DNA of 37,281 nt from Calditrichota bacterium (GTDB taxonomy: Bacteria; Electryoneota; AABM5-125-24; Hatepunaeales; Hatepunaeaceae): NCBI GenBank assembly GCA_018644935.1, contig JABGPL010000036.1, positions 1-37,281 of the forward strand, in the 5' to 3' direction. How positions within the stretch are numbered: position 1 is the first letter of the stretch; each line of letters begins with the position of its first letter. Positions 1 to 8,100 of this stretch are shown here, piece after piece. A model generated the notes under the pieces. That model was not told where the DNA came from. It did no database searches and saw nothing but the letters and a program-made list of their open reading frames with translations. Both the position numbers and the translations under genes were made by a program.

Positions 1-144
1 TGTTATCTTTGATGAAGTGGTGTAGGTGCCAATTCATTCAGCCTTTTCGTTTTAGCGAACCTCAAGGGCTTGATAAGCTTATTCTCGACCCGTTTGGGGA
101 TCTCCACCACGCGAATTTACTTCTAAATTTTAGGAGATCGAAAA

Positions 145-1029
145 ATGAAATCACGAATTTGTCCTCAATGCATATCCGAAATGGATAAGATTAGCCACCC
201 GGATATCACCATTGACCGATGTTCCAAATGTGGTGGTACATTTCTGGATAAAGGTGAGCTTAACGTGTTGTCAACTGGTATGGCTGGAGATATAGAGCAT
301 TTTTCTACACGAAAGGAAGTACTCTCCGATGATCACCCCTCCAGAAGTTGCCCGAATCCATCCTGTGCTGAAAAAACCATGAAAAAAGTTAACATCCTCG
401 GTTGTACAGGTGTCATACTAGATTATTGCGACAATTGCGAAGGCTTCTTTGCTGATAAGGATGAAATCCAGCTATTGAACGAGGAGGAGTTTGTGTTTCT
501 CACCAAAGGTAAATCAGCCGAAGAATTCAGAGAGTACATCAATGGGCATCTGGTCCGTTCTGACCGGATTTCAGATGTCATTGAGATTGCTACAGGAATT
601 CATGGGGCAACAGTACCGCAGAATGTTAACTACATCCAAATATCTGTCTATTTCAAAACACCTCTTAAACTCGACTTGCGAATCTACTCGGAAAAGTTGA
701 TGCACAAATTCCTGAAAGTAATCGGATTTTTCAGAAAGCAGGATATCAAAACCGGGAATGAAAAGGTGGATTCTCTATTCATCATACAGGGAAACAACGA
801 AGAGAATGTCAAATCGTTGCTTTCCAAACTTGATGTACAGGATCAACTAATCGAATTTCAACAAAGAAAATTTAGAATATTAAAGAAAAGAGGTGCGTTT
901 GAAATTACGGATAAGAGGATAGTTTATACTGAAGGTCCTTATACTGGGGATGTGAAGTATGATGTTGCTGAGGATCGGGTTGGGGTGGTTGGTGGGATGT
1001 TGGGGTTGGTTAGGGTTTTTGAGACATAA
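145..1029 (+). CDS. zf-TFIIB-type double zinc-ribbon protein, function unknown
   Basis: Protein of 294 aa. Two zinc ribbons of the zf-TFIIB type are visible: Cys6-x2-Cys9 with Cys26-x2-Cys29 (CSKCGGTFLDKGEL), and Cys69/Cys74 with Cys95-x2-Cys98 (CDNCEGFFADKDEI). The CxxCGGxFLDxGEL pattern is characteristic of this family, whose bacterial members are mostly of unknown role. They should not be read as transcription factors merely from the name. The remaining 190 residues have no domain I recognise; residues 150-240 read as a mixed alpha/beta soluble domain. There is no signal peptide or membrane segment, so the protein is probably cytoplasmic. ATG is preceded by AGGAGA at 131-136, which supports the start. 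The last 20 codons are very rich in G and T (see findings). The gene converges on the broken FRG gene and has no obvious functional link to the hgc operon beyond proximity. Confidence 0.85.
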   Translation: MKSRICPQCISEMDKISHPDITIDRCSKCGGTFLDKGELNVLSTGMAGDIEHFSTRKEVLSDDHPSRSCPNPSCAEKTMKKVNILGCTGVILDYCDNCEGFFADKDEIQLLNEEEFVFLTKGKSAEEFREYINGHLVRSDRISDVIEIATGIHGATVPQNVNYIQISVYFKTPLKLDLRIYSEKLMHKFLKVIGFFRKQDIKTGNEKVDSLFIIQGNNEENVKSLLSKLDVQDQLIEFQQRKFRILKKRGAFEITDKRIVYTEGPYTGDVKYDVAEDRVGVVGGMLGLVRVFET

Positions 1030-1060
1030 CATAAACTAGAAAATGAGTTTACATCCAATG

Positions 1061-1803
1061 CTAAACCTCATATTCCTCTTTGAGTTCTCTCGACAGGCCT
1101 ACAGGATCGGGAAAAAGTGTAGATTCTCTAATACCCATTGTTCCTAAGTCGTACTTAATTTTTCCTGGGGCACTTCCAGATTCAATGATCAACTTTGCTA
1201 TCATTGAATTGTTTTCCTGTTTAACCATTTCTTTAAATCCGTCCTCAATGTAACCATGTATAGTAAAGCAGCTTAGCTGTACCTGAATCCTAATATCAAA
1301 TCTCATACTTAATTTGTTAAGCCAACCTGGATTCATAACCCAAACTACAGGTTTAATTCCTGATTTGGGATTTCTCACTGCAAAGAAAAGAGCAATTGGG
1401 GATACTTCCGTCCAATCCAATAATCGAGTTGGAGTACCATAGTGTTGCATCAAATGATACCAATCCCAGCTTTTTAGTCTTTTATTTTTAAAAGTATGTT
1501 CCCCTTCCTAAGAAAATCGGAAGTAAACATACTTTCAATTTTAGGTGTCCATATTCCTTTTCTCATTATACTTGGCACTAATGGGTAACTTTCATCTATA
1601 ACGCCCCTAAACCATAAATATGGAAAAGGTGCTGGATTGGAACAGAACTTCTTTTCTCAGAATCATCTACAAACAATTCCAGTCGCAATTTATTTGTTGG
1701 AATAAGATACTGGCCTATGAAACTTTACAACAATGGTCAAATTTATTACACCACAAAATATTCCAATTGTAAATAATCCACAGTACAAGATACCGTTCTC
1801 CAT
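1061..1803 (-). pseudogene. FRG-domain protein, broken by frameshifts
   Basis: The intact 130-codon 3' part (1061-1453) reads MQHYGTPTRLLDWTE and ends FPDPVGLSRELKEEYEV, the typical second half of an FRG domain. The missing first half is present in other frames. The stretch 1505-1655 encodes FPYLWFRGVIDESYPLVPS, containing the WFRG signature. The stretch 1650-1720 encodes GQYLIPTNKLRLELFVDD. The stretch 1690-1803 begins at an ATG (1803) and encodes a hydrophobic helix (CGLFTIGIFCGVINLTIVV). Read together they give one continuous protein: a membrane-anchored N-terminus, a short linker and an FRG domain, interrupted by at least three frame changes, near 1720, 1650 and 1505. FRG domains are of unknown biochemical function and are common in accessory and defence-associated genes. 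Either the gene is decaying or the assembly has local indels; neighbouring genes of 3-4 kb are intact, which favours decay. Confidence 0.8.
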
Positions 1804-1811
1804 AACCTCAT

Positions 1812-1848
1812 ATTATCTTTGTCAGATAGTATTTTTTGAATTATCTGA
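1812..1848. promoter_or_regulatory. Inverted repeat upstream of the hgc operon
   Basis: TCAGATA (1822-1828) and TATCTGA (1842-1848) form a perfect 7-bp inverted repeat with a 13-nt AT-rich spacer. ATTATCT occurs at 1812-1818 and again at 1840-1846. The element lies between the divergent FRG remnant and the polyferredoxin gene that opens the hgc operon. By position it is a candidate operator. The cognate regulator is not in the window. Confidence 0.4.
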
Positions 1849-1859
1849 TGCCGTAAGGA

Positions 1860-2666
1860 TTGAAGATATTCAATCACAACAAAACCTGGTTTTCTTTTAG
1901 AATGAAGATAAGATACTTACGCTGGAGTCTACTGACAGTTGTTGTCGGGGCTTTAACCTGGATGGCACTGGGTAATGGTGAGCGGTCGTTTGAGGCTTAT
2001 TGTCCGTTTGGGGGTATTGAGAGTCTCTATGGGCTATTCAGGGAGGGGCAGTTCACATGTGCGCTCGGACCATTGAATCTGTCGATGCTGGTTGCGATAC
2101 TGGTCCTGACGCTGCTCGCTAAGAAAGCGTTTTGCAGCTGGGTTTGCCCGATAGGATTTCTTGGCGAATTGCTCTCAAAGATTGGAATAAAAATTGTTCC
2201 CGGGAAATTCCAGATTTCTGAGAGTGTAAATAGATGGTTCAAGTTGTTGCGCTACATCTCGCTTGCGGCGGTACTGTTTTTTACCTACAGAACCGGTGAG
2301 CTAATTCTACGCGGATATGATCCATTCTATGCGATTTTCTCCGGTATGGGGCATGGGACGCTTGGTAATGTCACGATTCTGGTTATGTCGCTAATTGCAA
2401 TTGGTTCCTTGGTTATTCCAATGTTTTTCTGTCGCTACCTCTGCCCTCTTGGTGCTGCACTTGATCCATTTTCAAAATTGGGTTTGATCAAGATTTGCAG
2501 AAATGAAGAGACCTGCATTGAATGTGGTGAATGCCAGACGGCATGTCCACATGGTCTGGCACCTCAAGATACGATTTTTCTACGTGATAGCGATTGTACA
2601 AACTGCCTTGAGTGCGTTGAAGCATGCCCGGAGGAAGAGACGTTAAACCTGAAACTTAAGCTATAG
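1860..2666 (+). CDS. Membrane polyferredoxin, NapH/NosR/CcoG-like 4Fe-4S protein
   Basis: Protein of 268 aa. Five or so hydrophobic segments (about 22-38, 74-88, 132-142, 170-190) alternate with the paired CxxxCP motifs typical of NapH/NosR-type proteins: FCSWVCPIG (Cys92, Cys96) and FCRYLCPLG (Cys191, Cys195). Two C-terminal 4Fe-4S binding motifs follow: Cys219, 222, 225, 229 (CIECGECQTACP) and Cys246, 249, 252, 256 (CTNCLECVEACP). Such proteins move electrons between the quinone pool or membrane donors and soluble redox partners. The first possible start is TTG at 1860; ATG at 1902 (MKIRYLRW) is equally possible, and neither has a well-spaced ribosome binding site. The stop lies 7 nt before the HMA-like gene, so it is the first gene of the hgcAB operon. 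Supplying electrons to HgcB or HgcA is an inference from that position. Confidence 0.85.
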   Translation: MKIFNHNKTWFSFRMKIRYLRWSLLTVVVGALTWMALGNGERSFEAYCPFGGIESLYGLFREGQFTCALGPLNLSMLVAILVLTLLAKKAFCSWVCPIGFLGELLSKIGIKIVPGKFQISESVNRWFKLLRYISLAAVLFFTYRTGELILRGYDPFYAIFSGMGHGTLGNVTILVMSLIAIGSLVIPMFFCRYLCPLGAALDPFSKLGLIKICRNEETCIECGECQTACPHGLAPQDTIFLRDSDCTNCLECVEACPEEETLNLKLKL

Positions 2667-2673
2667 ATTCAAA

Positions 2674-3057
2674 ATGAATATTTCTAAATACATTATCCCG
2701 GTTCTGGTATTATCGACGATGTTTGGAGGATATTTCCTACGGCATGCATTTACTCAACCCACAACATCAGCTATATTTGAAAGCAGTCAATCTGGTGGAA
2801 ATTTAGAAGACAATTTGACATTGACCTGCAAGGTACAGGGCGTCAAGTGCAAAGGTACTGCAAATTTCTTCACAAAGCTCTATACTGATATAGCTGGCAT
2901 TTCGACACTTGAAACAGTAGCCTCAGATCATAAGGCTGTTTTCACTTACAATCCAAAGGTTATCTCCCCTGATGATATCCGAGCTATCATGGAGAAGCCG
3001 ATCAGGTTGAATAATGGTAGCACCAAACAAATTTTTACATGTTTAGAGATGAAATAG
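2674..3057 (+). CDS. Membrane-anchored HMA-fold (heavy-metal-associated-like) protein
   Basis: Protein of 127 aa. Residues 5-22 form a hydrophobic N-terminal helix (signal anchor), so the rest should lie outside the cytoplasmic membrane. Residues 48-112 follow the beta-alpha-beta-beta-alpha pattern of HMA domains: LTLTCKVQGVKCKG, then a helix, then AVFTYNPKVISPDDIRAIME. The canonical HMA site is GMxCxxC. Here the matching stretch is GVKCKGT, so the first Cys is kept (Cys58) and the second is replaced by Thr61, while Cys52 lies six residues upstream and Cys123 sits near the C-terminus. A Hg(II) or other soft-metal binding role next to hgcA is plausible but not shown. It sits 7 nt after the polyferredoxin gene and about 18 nt before hgcA. 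The start ATG has only a weak ribosome binding site, consistent with coupling inside an operon. Confidence 0.7.
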   Translation: MNISKYIIPVLVLSTMFGGYFLRHAFTQPTTSAIFESSQSGGNLEDNLTLTCKVQGVKCKGTANFFTKLYTDIAGISTLETVASDHKAVFTYNPKVISPDDIRAIMEKPIRLNNGSTKQIFTCLEMK

Positions 3058-3075
3058 CATGTACTCTAATTGCTA

Positions 3076-4203
3076 ATGAGAAATCAGATTACCCCCCGCG
3101 ACGGCTCTGAAGAATTCAACCAACCTGCATCAGGTCAATCACTGAACAATGCATCAGTCTTATTCAAATTTGGTGAAAGTCCATCACCTGAAAAGAAGTC
3201 TATTATTCGAGTTACATCATCTAAGTTAAAGTTCACCGACAGGCTCGGATCATGGAAAGCTCGCTGGAATATCGGTCGGATGAGGTACACTGTTGAGCCG
3301 GGATTGTACTCCCTTGGAGATCCGACTGAAAAATCCCATGTATTTGTTTCTGCAAATTACAAGATGAGTTTCGACCGGCTTCGATCACAACTAAAAGGGC
3401 GAGATGGATGGATACTGGTTCTTGACACCAAGGGCATTAATGTGTGGTGTGCTGCCGGGAAAGGTACTTTCGGTACATTCGAGATTGTGAATCGAATGAG
3501 AATTGTCGGACTGCATGACATAGTTTCGCACCGAAAGTTGATTCTGCCTCAGCTTGGTGCTCCTGGTGTGTCGGCGCATGAAGTCAAACGTGCCACTGGT
3601 TTCACCGTAATATATGGACCAGTCAGGGCTGAAGATTTGCCCGAGTTTATTGACAATCGGCTCAAGGCTACATCTGAAATGAGGCAGGTTAAGTTCGAAT
3701 TTGTGGACAGGATTGTACTGATCCCAACTGAGATTGTACTGGTTGGGAAATGGGCTTTATTGGCAATACTTGCTTTCTTCCTGCTCTCCGGATTGGGAGA
3801 AGGGATCTACTCAATAGATAGAGCACTATCTGATGGATTGTTCAACAATTTGATTCTGTTATATGTGCTTTTTTTCGGGGTTATTCTTACACCAGCACTT
3901 CTCCCCTATTTGTTCGGACGTGCTTTTTGGGTAAAAGGAGTCTGGCTTGGGATATTTTGCGTGATAGAAGCTGGATTTTTTTTCAAAACGCACCCGGATT
4001 TGTTTCCCGGTTGGCTGAGCTCAATTGCCTGGATTTTGATGGGTGTCGCTACAACGAGTTTTCTGGCGATGAATTTTACGGGTTCATCTACTTACACATC
4101 TATGTCGGGCGTTGTTAAAGAGATGAAAATAGCCCTCCCAGTCCAGTTATCTGCAGCAATTGCAGGTCTGTGTTTGTGGGTAGTTTCGAGATTTATTCAT
4201 TAG
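3076..4203 (+). CDS. hgcA: HgcA, corrinoid protein of mercury methylation
   Basis: The protein is 375 aa from ATG 3076; a TTG two codons upstream (3070) is also open. The diagnostic HgcA cap-helix motif N-V-W-C-A-A-G-K is present at 3439-3462, with the cobalt-coordinating Cys codon at 3448-3450 (Cys125 from this ATG). It is followed by GTFGTFEIVNRM and QLGAPGVSAHEVK, typical of the corrinoid-binding domain shared with CO dehydrogenase/acetyl-CoA synthase corrinoid proteins. The C-terminal 155 residues contain five hydrophobic spans, as expected for the HgcA membrane domain. HgcA carries a methyl group on cob(III)alamin and transfers it to Hg(II). The cytoplasmic domain is preceded by a 45-residue polar extension. 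hgcB follows after 6 nt. Family knowledge: hgcA and hgcB together are required for Hg methylation. The assignment is secure from motif, topology and partner. Confidence 0.96.
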   Translation: MRNQITPRDGSEEFNQPASGQSLNNASVLFKFGESPSPEKKSIIRVTSSKLKFTDRLGSWKARWNIGRMRYTVEPGLYSLGDPTEKSHVFVSANYKMSFDRLRSQLKGRDGWILVLDTKGINVWCAAGKGTFGTFEIVNRMRIVGLHDIVSHRKLILPQLGAPGVSAHEVKRATGFTVIYGPVRAEDLPEFIDNRLKATSEMRQVKFEFVDRIVLIPTEIVLVGKWALLAILAFFLLSGLGEGIYSIDRALSDGLFNNLILLYVLFFGVILTPALLPYLFGRAFWVKGVWLGIFCVIEAGFFFKTHPDLFPGWLSSIAWILMGVATTSFLAMNFTGSSTYTSMSGVVKEMKIALPVQLSAAIAGLCLWVVSRFIH

Positions 4204-4209
4204 GTTGAA

Positions 4210-4509
4210 ATGTTAGCTCTACAATACATTCCAAACGTTACAACTTTAGGGTACGATCCAACAAAATGTAACGGCTGCCGAAAATGCATTGATGTGTGTC
4301 CCCATGAAGTGTTCGCACTTGTCAACAAACGTGCTGTAATAAAGAACCTCGATGCATGTATGGAATGCGGGGCATGTGTTGGTAACTGCGAACCGCTGGC
4401 TCTGTCTGTGGTTTCGGGTGTTGGATGTGCGTATGGCGTGATTATGGGCTTATTGAAAGGGACAGAGCCGACTTGTGGTTGTGATGAGGGCAGTGGATCA
4501 TGTTGTTGA
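4210..4509 (+). CDS. hgcB: HgcB, ferredoxin partner of HgcA
   Basis: Protein of 99 aa with two 4Fe-4S motifs: Cys20, 23, 26, 30 (CNGCRKCIDVCP) and Cys50, 53, 56, 60 (CMECGACVGNCE). After the clusters it keeps Cys73 (SGVGCAYG) and ends in a Cys pair (Cys98, Cys99), the two hallmarks that separate HgcB from ordinary ferredoxins. Two further Cys (89, 91; CGC) lie in the tail. HgcB is thought to reduce the corrinoid of HgcA and to hand Hg(II) to it through its tail cysteines. It starts 6 nt after the hgcA stop, with an AGG just upstream. A short hairpin overlaps its stop codon. It is the last gene of the four-gene operon 1860-4509. Confidence 0.96.
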   Translation: MLALQYIPNVTTLGYDPTKCNGCRKCIDVCPHEVFALVNKRAVIKNLDACMECGACVGNCEPLALSVVSGVGCAYGVIMGLLKGTEPTCGCDEGSGSCC

Positions 4510-4530
4510 TTGATTACCAATCAATTTGTT
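4506..4530 (+). terminator. Weak terminator-like hairpin at the end of hgcB
   Basis: TTGATTG (4506-4512) pairs with CAATCAA (4518-4524) across a 5-nt loop, followed by TTTGTTTTC. The stem is AT-rich and overlaps the hgcB stop codon, so termination is probably leaky. Confidence 0.4.
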
Positions 4531-4551
4531 TTCATGGGCAAGCATTGTTGG

Positions 4552-4662
4552 TTATAAGTACTTGTGGTTAATTGAATCTGTCTACCGACGAATTGTCAAA
4601 CAGGAATGTTCGACCTTCTGAGTTTGACAGAGGAAGGCAACTGTCAATAGGATTAGGGATAA
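4552..4662 (+). repeat. Dispersed intergenic repeat, copy A
   Basis: Starts TTATAAGTACTTGTGGTTAA and contains CAGGAATGTTCGAC. It aligns end to end, with short gaps, to copies near 13281 and 21184: all share (T)AAGTA..TGTG.TT, AATC.GTC and a GGAATG..C.AC core. It is the most diverged of the three clear copies. It lies between hgcB and the rpmE promoter and has no terminal target duplication that I can see. Confidence 0.5.
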
Positions 4663-4695
4663 TCTTAGATAATGCGGTTTAGAGTGCCAGAAAAC

Positions 4696-4724
4696 TTGCC
4701 AGACAACATCTAACGTATTATATT
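4696..4724 (+). promoter_or_regulatory. Sigma70-type promoter of rpmE
   Basis: TTGCCA (4696-4701), a 17-nt spacer, and TATATT (4719-4724). Transcription would start near 4731, giving a leader of about 75 nt before the rpmE ATG at 4805. Confidence 0.5.
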
Positions 4725-4804
4725 AGAAAGCTTCAGATTGATAATTCTTCAGGATGGAACATTCATTTCAAGTTTCATCTGTGAACATAAATACAGAGGG
4801 AAAA

Positions 4805-5011
4805 ATGAAAGACGGAATACACCCGGTCTATAACCTTGCCAAGGTAAGCTGCGCCTGTGGAAACACATTTGAGACGCGGACTGCCGTTGGTGAGATTAAA
4901 GTCGAAATTTGCTCAGCCTGCCATCCATTCTATACTGGAAAGCAAAAGCTGATTGATACTGCAGGACGCGTTGAGAAGTATTATAAGAAATACAATCTCG
5001 ACAAGAAGTAA
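4805..5011 (+). CDS. rpmE: 50S ribosomal protein L31, zinc-containing form
   Basis: Protein of 68 aa beginning [10 protein letters not shown], the classic L31 N-terminus, with Cys16-x-Cys18 and Cys36-x2-Cys39 ([17 protein letters not shown]), the zinc-binding (C+) form. The C-terminal stretch [13 protein letters not shown] is typical. An in-frame ATG 17 codons upstream (4754) would add a tail not found in L31. GAGGG at about 4795-4799 is correctly spaced for ATG 4805, so I chose the internal start. The gene is monocistronic, with its own promoter and a strong terminator. It is a core gene, which suggests the hgc operon sits in a chromosomal rather than plasmid context. Confidence 0.97.
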   Translation: MKDGIHPVYNLAKVSCACGNTFETRTAVGEIKVEICSACHPFYTGKQKLIDTAGRVEKYYKKYNLDKK

Positions 5012-5021
5012 ACGGGATAGT

Positions 5022-5060
5022 TACAAAAGGGGCTGTTTTTGCAGCCCCTTTTGTATTTTT
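5022..5060 (+). terminator. Intrinsic terminator of rpmE
   Basis: A perfect 14-bp stem: TACAAAAGGGGCTG (5022-5035) pairs with CAGCCCCTTTTGTA (5042-5055) over a 6-nt loop, then a TTTTT tail. Confidence 0.92.
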
Positions 5061-5122
5061 GATATATAGTTTCTATTTACTCCCCCCCAATTTGAGATAT
5101 TTCCCACTTTAAGAGGTCTTAA

Positions 5123-8100
5123 ATGAGAATTACAGGTAGATCCAACTTTCAACTCCAGGCAATGATATTCATTGCTTTTATTTTTTTGTTTACAATCCCA
5201 GTGATGTCTGCTGACAATCCAGGTTTTTTCCGCTACCCACATACCAACGGTGAAGATGTTGTATTTACTTCTGAGGGTGATTTGTGGCGCGTTTCCATAG
5301 GTGGTGGCACAGCGATTCGGTTGACAACCCATAAAGGTGAAGAGAGATTTGCGCGCATTTCTCCCGATGGTAAATTGATCGCTTTCAGTGGTCAGGACGA
5401 TGGGCAGGATGACATATATGTTATGCCCGTTTCCGGAGGAGAACCACGCCGTCTGACGTTCCACCCTGACCGAGAACAGGTTGTGGGGTGGTCACCGGAC
5501 GGCCAGGTCCTGTTCAGGTCATCACGAGAAATTCCATTTCGGGGCTACCGGATCTATAAAGTATCGCCAGATGGATCATTTCCAGATGGGATCAGAATTA
5601 CCAAAGCGTCCATGATCAGTTTTGAACCAAACGGCGACCGAATAGCTTTCAATCGTTACTCCCGTGAATTTCGTCACTGGAAACGATATAAAGGCGGTTG
5701 GGCGCAGGATATCTGGGTGGGGAATCTGGAAGCCAATGAATTTGCAAATGTTACAGACAATCCAGCAATAAACGACTGGGATGGAACAGATGCATTCCCG
5801 ATGTGGCATGTCAATGGTCGGATCTATTACCTGACTGACCGTGACACCCGAGCGAATATCTGGTCGATGAAACCTGACGGCAGTGATGTGGTTCAGCATA
5901 CAAATTATTCAGAATTCGATGTGCGCTGGCCAGCTATGAATGGGGATCAAATTGTTTTCCAGAACGGGATGGACATCTATGTATATGATATCAAGACAGA
6001 TAAATCTAAGATGATCCAGATTGATCTTCCCACAGACCGCGTGCAGGCGAGAGTGAAATATGTGAATCCCAAGAAATATATGACAGATTATTCGCTCTCC
6101 CCCGATGGGAAACGTGTTCTTTTCTGTGCTCGCGGTGAGTTGTTTACTGCACCCACAAAAGGTGAAGGATTAATCAGGCAGTTGACTTTCGACTCAGGTG
6201 TCAGAGAAAAATTCCCTAACTGGTCTGCGGATGGTGAAGAAATCTACTACTGGTCAGATGCTACTGGAGAAGAGGTTCTTTATCGAATTTCTGCTAAAGG
6301 TGGAGAGTCGAGCATTATCGGAGATGATAATATGGGTTGGAATTTCCCGTCGATGTCATCCCCGGACGGGAAGAGTGTGGTCTATTCCAATGAGGAGCTG
6401 GAGCTTGTGGTGATGGACCTGAAGTCAGGAAAGAAGACCGTTGTCGATCAGGGTTCGTGGGAAATAAATGATTATGGATGGTCGGCTGATGGGCGATTTC
6501 TGACCTACTCCAGACCCGAACCAAATTACAACAACACAGTTTGGATATGGGACTCAAAATCACATGATATATATGCTGTAACTGATGACTATACCAGCAG
6601 CTACAACCCTGTGTTTGATCCAGAAGGGAAGTATCTGTATTTCCTCTCCGACCGGATTGCTAACCCCTATCTCGACGGCAAGGAGATGACTTATATTCTC
6701 GACAAACGGACTATGCTTTACGCTGTGATGCTGACAGATGAAACGGAATCTCCATTCCTGTCTGAGGCTGATCCCTCTAGTGGTGATGAAGAGTGGGGTG
6801 AAGATGAAGATGGTGAAGATAGTGGACATGGAAAGAAGGGCAAAAAAGGTAAAAGGGGCAAGAAGGACAAAGAAGAAAAGAAAGAAGCAGTAAAGGTTGA
6901 GATTGACTTCGATGGGCTTTCAGCGAGAATTGTCCCCTTCCCTGTTGCTCCCGGAAATTATCATAGTTTAAGCGCAGTCAAGAACAACGTCTTTTACATG
7001 TCACATCAGAATCGTGGGATGTTCAATAGGTCAAAGCACGAAAAGGGTCCCAAAGGTTCTCCCCTACACAAATTTAACCTGAAACGCGAAAAGCACAAGG
7101 TTATTGCTAAGGGTATCAGGGGCTATGACATTTCCATCGAAGGCGAAAAACTGATGGTTTACAAAGATGGTGAATTTATCGTCAAAGGCTTTGATGCAGA
7201 AGGATTTGATGACGCTGAAGAGAAACAAAAGGTTAAACTTTCCGATTGGGATTTACGCGTTGAAGTCCGACCTGAATGGCAGCAGATGTTCCGCGAATCC
7301 TGGCGTTTCCAGCGTGATTTCTTCTGGACACCGGATATGCATCAGGTTGACTGGCAGGCTGAATTTGATAAATACAACGCACTGACAAGCAGAATTTCAA
7401 CCCGTGATGAGCTCAACGATCTGATCGGAGAGATGTTCGCTGAGTTGAACTGTTCACATACATATGTAGGAGGTGGCGACCAGAGACGCCCAAGCAGCCA
7501 TCCCACCGGACTTTTGGGTGCAGATCTCAGCCGGGACAAATCGGGATACTTCCGGGTTGACAGGATAATCAAAGGCAGGCCGTGGGAAGAAGGTTTAAGC
7601 AGCCCACTTGCAGAACCTGGTGTCAAGGTCGGAGATGGTGACTATATCATTAATGTCAACGGACGATCAGTATTAGAATCTACGACCATCTTTGAGTTAT
7701 TGGTCAATCGAGCTAACAAGATCACCAGTTTGACAATCAACTCTAAACCGGAAGCTAAGGGCAGTCACGAAATAGTGATCAAACCACTCGGCAGCGAACG
7801 CATGTTGCGCTACTGGGAATGGGTTGATAGCAGGCTGGAATATGTGTCTGAAAAGAGCGATGGTCGGATTGGTTATATTCACCTCTCAAACATGGGGGGA
7901 TTTGGTTTATCCCAATTCACAGCCGCATATCAACCTCAGCACCGGAAACCGGCTCTGATAATGGATGTCCGTTACAACGGTGGTGGGTTTGTTGCCGAGA
8001 TGATATTGTCCCATTTAGGCCGTCAATTGGTTTCAGTGGGTCGTCCGCGGCACGGCGCTACCTATAGAGGGCCCGGAACGGCGTTCCATGGGCATATGGC

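Noticed and set aside
3-110. A 35-codon - strand frame (ending KRLNELAPTPLHQR) at the left edge
   Set aside because: It has GTG starts and a protein-like look but is short, with no family resemblance, and the opposite strand is equally open.
5021-5464. 147-aa - strand open frame across the rpmE terminator
   Set aside because: It overlaps a perfect terminator and the signal-peptide end of the tricorn gene.
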